Below the pieces are notes generated by a model. That model was given only the letters and a program-made list of their open reading frames with translations, was not told the DNA's origin and ran no database searches. A program made the position numbers and the translations under genes. From Candidatus Chloroploca asiatica (lineage in GTDB: Bacteria; Chloroflexota; Chloroflexia; Chloroflexales; Chloroflexaceae), in NCBI RefSeq assembly GCF_002532075.1, contig NZ_LYXE01000140.1, positions 1 through 33,673 of the forward strand: a stretch of DNA of 33,673 bases, written 5' to 3'. The stretch's first letter is position 1; each line of letters begins with the position of its first letter. Below are positions 30,353 through 33,673 of this stretch, piece after piece.

Positions 30353-33130
30353 CTACGGCAACTCCAGCATGCCGAGCGCCCGGCCCCTGGCAACCGCCTG
30401 CGTGCGACTTGAGACGCCGAGTTTGCTGTAGATGTTGCGCGTATGCACCTTAACCGTCTGTGGCGAGAGGTGTAGCCGCACGGCAAGCTCCTGGTTGCTG
30501 AGACCCTCGGCGATCAAGCGCAGCACCTCGCGCTCACGCTCGCTGAGCGACTCGCCTGAAGGAGGCGGGAGGTGGGAGGCAGGATGCAACGTTGCTTGCT
30601 TGCCAAAGGCGTTCAGCAGGGTGTGAACATACGCCTGCATCAGTCCGCCTGTATCCCGCATCCGTTCCAACAGCCTTGCCAACGGCGGTCCTTCATCCAC
30701 GAATAGCCGCACGTAGCCCTCGGGCTCGGCAAGGGCCAGGGCGCGTTCCAGCGGAACGCGCGCCTGGCTTGGCTCACTGCACACCTCGTGGGCCATGGCC
30801 TGGAGCAGGAGGATCTCGATCACACTCTCAACCCTCCCCGTGGCCTCTGCCGCACTCAGCAGCCGGACGAGTAGTGGGAATACGGCCGGCAACTCGTCGT
30901 GATCCTGCTGCTGACGAGCGCGGGCCAACAGCAACCTGACGAGCGTGAGTTGTTCAAACTCGCGGAGGTAGCCTAGCTCGTCTGCAGGTTTCAGGCCCAC
31001 CTCTGCGGCCCAGGCTGACGCAGCGGCGAGGTTGCCCTGCCGCAGGCGTACCCGTGCCTTGAGCGCCGCGATGGGGCGCAGGTCGGGGACAGGGTTGGGA
31101 ACATAGCGTCGCCCGGCCTCGTCCAGCAGATCAAGGGCGGCCTCCCAGTCGCCTGTTGACGCCTTCACCCGGGCCTGGAGCAGATGCCAGCGGAACGGCC
31201 AGTCGATCAGCGCAACCCGTTCGCCCGCTTCCTTGCTCGCCTGGAGGTGCCGCGCAGCAGTCGGCCCGTCGCCCTGCTCGTGGGCGACCAGGGCCAACCC
31301 CAGGTGCAGATGCGGCACGGCCCGGCTGGCACCCTCGTCGTCCGGCGGCACCAACTCGAGTAACTGCCGATACAGCCTGGCCGCCTCGCGCAGCTGGCCC
31401 TGGGCAAGCCGCATCTCCACCAGATAGAAGCTACTAGCCAGCGTGAAGGCGAGCTGACCGGCCTCGCGGGTATACGCGATCCAGACGTTGATGGCGCGCT
31501 CGGCGGCAGTGATATCGCCCTCGGCCAAGTGGGAAAAGCTAAGCAACGACATGGCCTGGGCGCGCAGCAGCGGCTGCGCGTCGTTGGGCTGGGCGAGGGC
31601 GCAGGCAGCGTGCTGCGCCGCAGCAGCGAAATCGCCCGCAGCATGGGCATTGTAGGCCCGGAGAATGGCGATCTGCATCGGCAGCGCCGCGAATTGCGCT
31701 TGCAGCAGCACGACCGGCTCCTCAGCTTGGCCCTCCGGTGCCAACCAGCGCTCGGCGTCGCGCAGCCGGGCCGTGCTGCCCTCTAGGTCGCCAGCGTTGC
31801 TCAGCGCCGAGGCGTACTGCATGCAGAGCACTGGCCTGGTCAGCAGCACCGCCTCGGGGAGCTGTCGCACCCAGCGGCACCAGGCGGCCGACTGAAAACC
31901 GCTGTCCAGTTGCGCCCACGAGCACTCGGCCAGCGCAGCGACCCGGGCGGGGTCAGCCGCCGCAGCGGCATGATCCAGCGCCTCTAGCATCAGACCCTGA
32001 GCCTCATACCAGTCACTTGCGCGGAGGTGGAGTCCGGCGAGGTCATCCTTCGACAGGCCCGCGTCCTGCGGGAGGCGCTGCCGCAGCAACTCGCCAAATA
32101 GGTGATGGTAGCGATACCAACGCCGCTCGTCGTCGAGGGGAACCAAGAACAGATTGGCACGTTCAATGGCGTAGAGGGTGGCTTGACCAACGCCGGGGGG
32201 GGCCTCAAGCACCGCATCGCACAATGGCCCGCACAGCCGGTCGAGGATCGCAGTGCGGAGCAAGAACTGCTGGATGAGCACGGGCTGCTGGCGGAGAACC
32301 TCTTCGAGCAGGTAGTCGCGCACAAAGCGATGGCTGCCAGAAAAGGAGCGCACGAAGCCAGCACTGTCCTGGTGGCCCCGCAGGGAGAGCGCGGCTAGTC
32401 GGAGGCCAGCGGCCCAACCCTCGGTGCAGCGCTCCAGGGCGGCGACGTCCTCCGCCGACAGCCTGAGACCTTCGGTCTTGGTGAACAGCGCGCTCGCTTC
32501 CAACGGGGTGAAGCGTAGATCCACGGCGCGCAGCTCACTCAACGCGCCGCGGGCGCGCAGGCGTGCCAGGGGCAACTGCGGATCTTCGCGGGTGGCGATG
32601 ACCAGGTGCAACTGAGGCGGCTGGTGGGCCAGCAGCAGGCTGAGGGCCGCATCAACTGGCGGCGAATTGACCAGATGATAGTCGTCGAGCACCAGCACGA
32701 TCGGCTGCGCGAGCGCGGCAAGCGCATTGATCAGATCTGTCATCGCTACGTCCGTGGGCGGCGGCTGGGGGGCAAGCAGCGAGGCCATGAGCCCGGCCCC
32801 AAGCTGCGGTACAACGCTCTGCAGCGCAGCGACGAGGTAGGCCAAGAAGCGTGCGGGCTCCCGATCACCTTCGTCGAGGGTCAACCAGGCGGAACGTAGA
32901 GCGGGATTGGATTGGTCATTGCCCGCTTGTTCTACAGTCTGCGTTCTGCGCTCTAGGCTTGGAAGCCACTGACTAAGCAGCGTGGTTTTCCCAAAGCCGG
33001 CCGGGGCGGCAATCAGGGTCAAGTTACGCCGTAGCCCATCGTTGAGCTGCGTGAGCAACCGTGGCCGCAGCACACTATTCGGCTGCGGCGGGGGGCGGTA
33101 TAGCTTTGTCGCCAAGAGAGAGGTGGACAT
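30353..33130 (-). CDS. MalT-type LuxR-family STAND transcriptional regulator
   Basis: Counting from MSTSLLATKLYRPP at 33130 the protein has 925 aa. The P-loop APAGFGKTT (K48) and Walker B PIVLVLDDYHLV belong to the MalT-type STAND ATPase. The middle (about 420-800) consists of TPR-like helices (for example EQGDGPTAARHLQASKEA). The last 65 residues are a LuxR/GerE helix-turn-helix: LSEREREVLRLIAEGLSNQE and LHLSPQTVKVHTRNIYSKLG. MalT itself binds maltotriose and activates sugar genes; the ligand here is unknown. The frame is open to 33211, but the family start is at 33130. Upstream lie two TATAAT boxes very close to the ATG. The downstream gene on the same strand is the quinone oxidoreductase, 186 bp away, a plausible target. 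Confidence 0.93.
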   Translation of the reverse strand: MSTSLLATKLYRPPPQPNSVLRPRLLTQLNDGLRRNLTLIAAPAGFGKTTLLSQWLPSLERRTQTVEQAGNDQSNPALRSAWLTLDEGDREPARFLAYLVAALQSVVPQLGAGLMASLLAPQPPPTDVAMTDLINALAALAQPIVLVLDDYHLVNSPPVDAALSLLLAHQPPQLHLVIATREDPQLPLARLRARGALSELRAVDLRFTPLEASALFTKTEGLRLSAEDVAALERCTEGWAAGLRLAALSLRGHQDSAGFVRSFSGSHRFVRDYLLEEVLRQQPVLIQQFLLRTAILDRLCGPLCDAVLEAPPGVGQATLYAIERANLFLVPLDDERRWYRYHHLFGELLRQRLPQDAGLSKDDLAGLHLRASDWYEAQGLMLEALDHAAAAADPARVAALAECSWAQLDSGFQSAAWCRWVRQLPEAVLLTRPVLCMQYASALSNAGDLEGSTARLRDAERWLAPEGQAEEPVVLLQAQFAALPMQIAILRAYNAHAAGDFAAAAQHAACALAQPNDAQPLLRAQAMSLLSFSHLAEGDITAAERAINVWIAYTREAGQLAFTLASSFYLVEMRLAQGQLREAARLYRQLLELVPPDDEGASRAVPHLHLGLALVAHEQGDGPTAARHLQASKEAGERVALIDWPFRWHLLQARVKASTGDWEAALDLLDEAGRRYVPNPVPDLRPIAALKARVRLRQGNLAAASAWAAEVGLKPADELGYLREFEQLTLVRLLLARARQQQDHDELPAVFPLLVRLLSAAEATGRVESVIEILLLQAMAHEVCSEPSQARVPLERALALAEPEGYVRLFVDEGPPLARLLERMRDTGGLMQAYVHTLLNAFGKQATLHPASHLPPPSGESLSEREREVLRLIAEGLSNQELAVRLHLSPQTVKVHTRNIYSKLGVSSRTQAVARGRALGMLELP

Positions 33131-33151
33131 ACCTCCATTATATCCATTATA
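33131..33151 (-). promoter_or_regulatory. Twin TATAAT boxes next to the LuxR regulator start
   Basis: Read on the minus strand, TATAAT occurs at 33151-33146 and again at 33142-33137, followed by GGAGGT abutting the ATG. The proximal box would place transcription start at about the A of the ATG (a leaderless message); the distal box would leave a leader of about eight bases. No convincing -35 is seen. Confidence 0.4.
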
Positions 33152-33247
33152 AGGCCAGAGCACATGACATCTCGCGCACCTACTCAGCACCGGCAACGGG
33201 CTCGGCAGCATGTACGGGCCGCTCAGACCAGAGCGCGTAGCCCAACC

Positions 33248-33337
33248 TCACCCGCGCAAGCCCACGACAGCAGCCGGGGTGAGCAGCCGCAGTACCTCGC
33301 GCTCTCGTCCACTCAGTGGCTCAATACGCGAGCGTGC
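33248..33337 (-). pseudogene. LuxR helix-turn-helix scrap
   Basis: The minus strand reads RIEPLSGREREVLRLLTP before drifting into AAVVGLRG and a stop. The EPLSxREREVLRLL segment is the first helix of a LuxR/GerE DNA-binding domain, followed in complete proteins by AGLSNxEIA. Everything before and after is missing. It is probably the remnant of a second regulator paralogous to the intact gene just downstream. Confidence 0.5.
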
Positions 33338-33541
33338 GCACCATGGTCGGGCTGAAACCCTCGGCTACCGGGAGCGGAGGCCGCCTGCGCAGCCTCATCC
33401 AGCTCGCGCAGGCGGGCTTGGCACGCGGTAGCCGAGCCGTTGCCGGCGCCGGCGACGGCGACGGCGACCCCAGAGAGCTGACTTTGCATCAGCCCTGGGT
33501 CGGTGAATAGGGCGATTGCATCTTCCGTGTATGCACCCCAC

Positions 33542-33673
33542 CAGGGCACCCGCAAGGGGTGCCCCTACACCGGGCCCGCCCCCACCCCTTGCGGGTGCCC
33601 CACCCCGGTACGGGCACCCCTTGCGGGTGCCCCACCCCGGTACGGGCACCCCTTGCGGGTGCCCCACCCCGGT
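33542..33673. repeat. GC-rich palindromic repeat array (right end)
   Basis: The window ends in a tandem array with a 32-bp period. The unit starts CGGGCACCCCTTGCGGGTGC at 33611 and 33643. A related unit with an 8-bp insertion lies at 33571-33610 and an inverted copy of the core (GGGCACCCGCAAGGGGTGCC) at 33545-33564. The array matches bases 1-45 in sequence and orientation. Confidence 0.9.

Noticed and set aside
33313-33555. Minus-strand 80-aa frame upstream of the LuxR regulator
   Set aside because: Ala/Gly-rich with GAVAVAG-type simple sequence derived from a GGCGAC repeat and no start signal; only the short LuxR scrap in another frame is recognisable.
33542-33673. CRISPR-like array at the right end
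   Set aside because: The 32-bp period has no unique spacers; the whole unit is repeated, so it is a simple palindromic array.

Overview
This GC-rich window looks like a contig from a member of the Chloroflexota, probably a filamentous, multicellular one. That is an inference from gene content: large STAND/TPR regulators, a giant secreted protein ending in YLPLVRR, an ATP-binding/PD-(D/E)XK protein of a kind I recall as common in that phylum, an MGH1-type glucosidase next to a glucose-dehydrogenase-like SDR, and an RsbR remnant. No rRNA or tRNA gene is visible to fix the taxonomy. Both ends of the window lie in the same palindromic GC-rich repeat (about 32 bp period), so the window is probably bounded by a dispersed repeat.

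Layout. (1) 1-3.25 kb: a multi-PAS hybrid histidine kinase. (2) 3.28-7.9 kb: an accessory and visibly decaying zone with an internally deleted ATPase/nuclease-like protein, a TIR-trypsin-like protease lacking the start of its TIR domain, a toxin-antitoxin pair whose MazF-like toxin has lost its middle, and a DinB-family gene cut off at a serine-recombinase fragment. (3) 7.9-19.3 kb: one 3785-residue exported protein with a transglutaminase-like fold lacking its cysteine, an acidic 12-residue repeat, tandem beta-sandwich modules including a 795-bp near-identical duplication, FG-GAP/VCBS repeats and NEW3/CARDB-like domains. (4) 19.4-22.8 kb: a divergently transcribed HTH-NB-ARC-TPR regulator, then a SAM methyltransferase. 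(5) 22.8-25.4 kb: a minus-strand SDR-glucosidase operon, with the glucosidase reduced to its two ends, and a frameshifted rsbR remnant. (6) 25.7-28.8 kb: a two-gene translationally coupled operon encoding a pRiA4b ORF-3-like protein and a SWIM zinc-finger protein. (7) 28.8-33.1 kb: a recombinase zinc-ribbon remnant, a quinone-oxidoreductase-like MDR enzyme and a MalT-type LuxR regulator. (8) 33.2-33.7 kb: a LuxR HTH scrap and the terminal repeats.

How it fits together. Three large signal-responsive proteins (hybrid kinase, HTH-STAND and LuxR-STAND) sit around an envelope or adhesin-like giant protein and stress-type metabolic genes. The 178-bp divergent promoter makes the HTH-STAND protein a candidate regulator of the giant gene. 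The recurring theme is gene erosion: at least seven genes are missing internal or terminal parts, several with clean joints that keep both ends of the family. The best candidates for something new are the pRiA4b/SWIM operon, the 29-bp composite palindrome found twice with identical spacing, and the giant modular surface protein.
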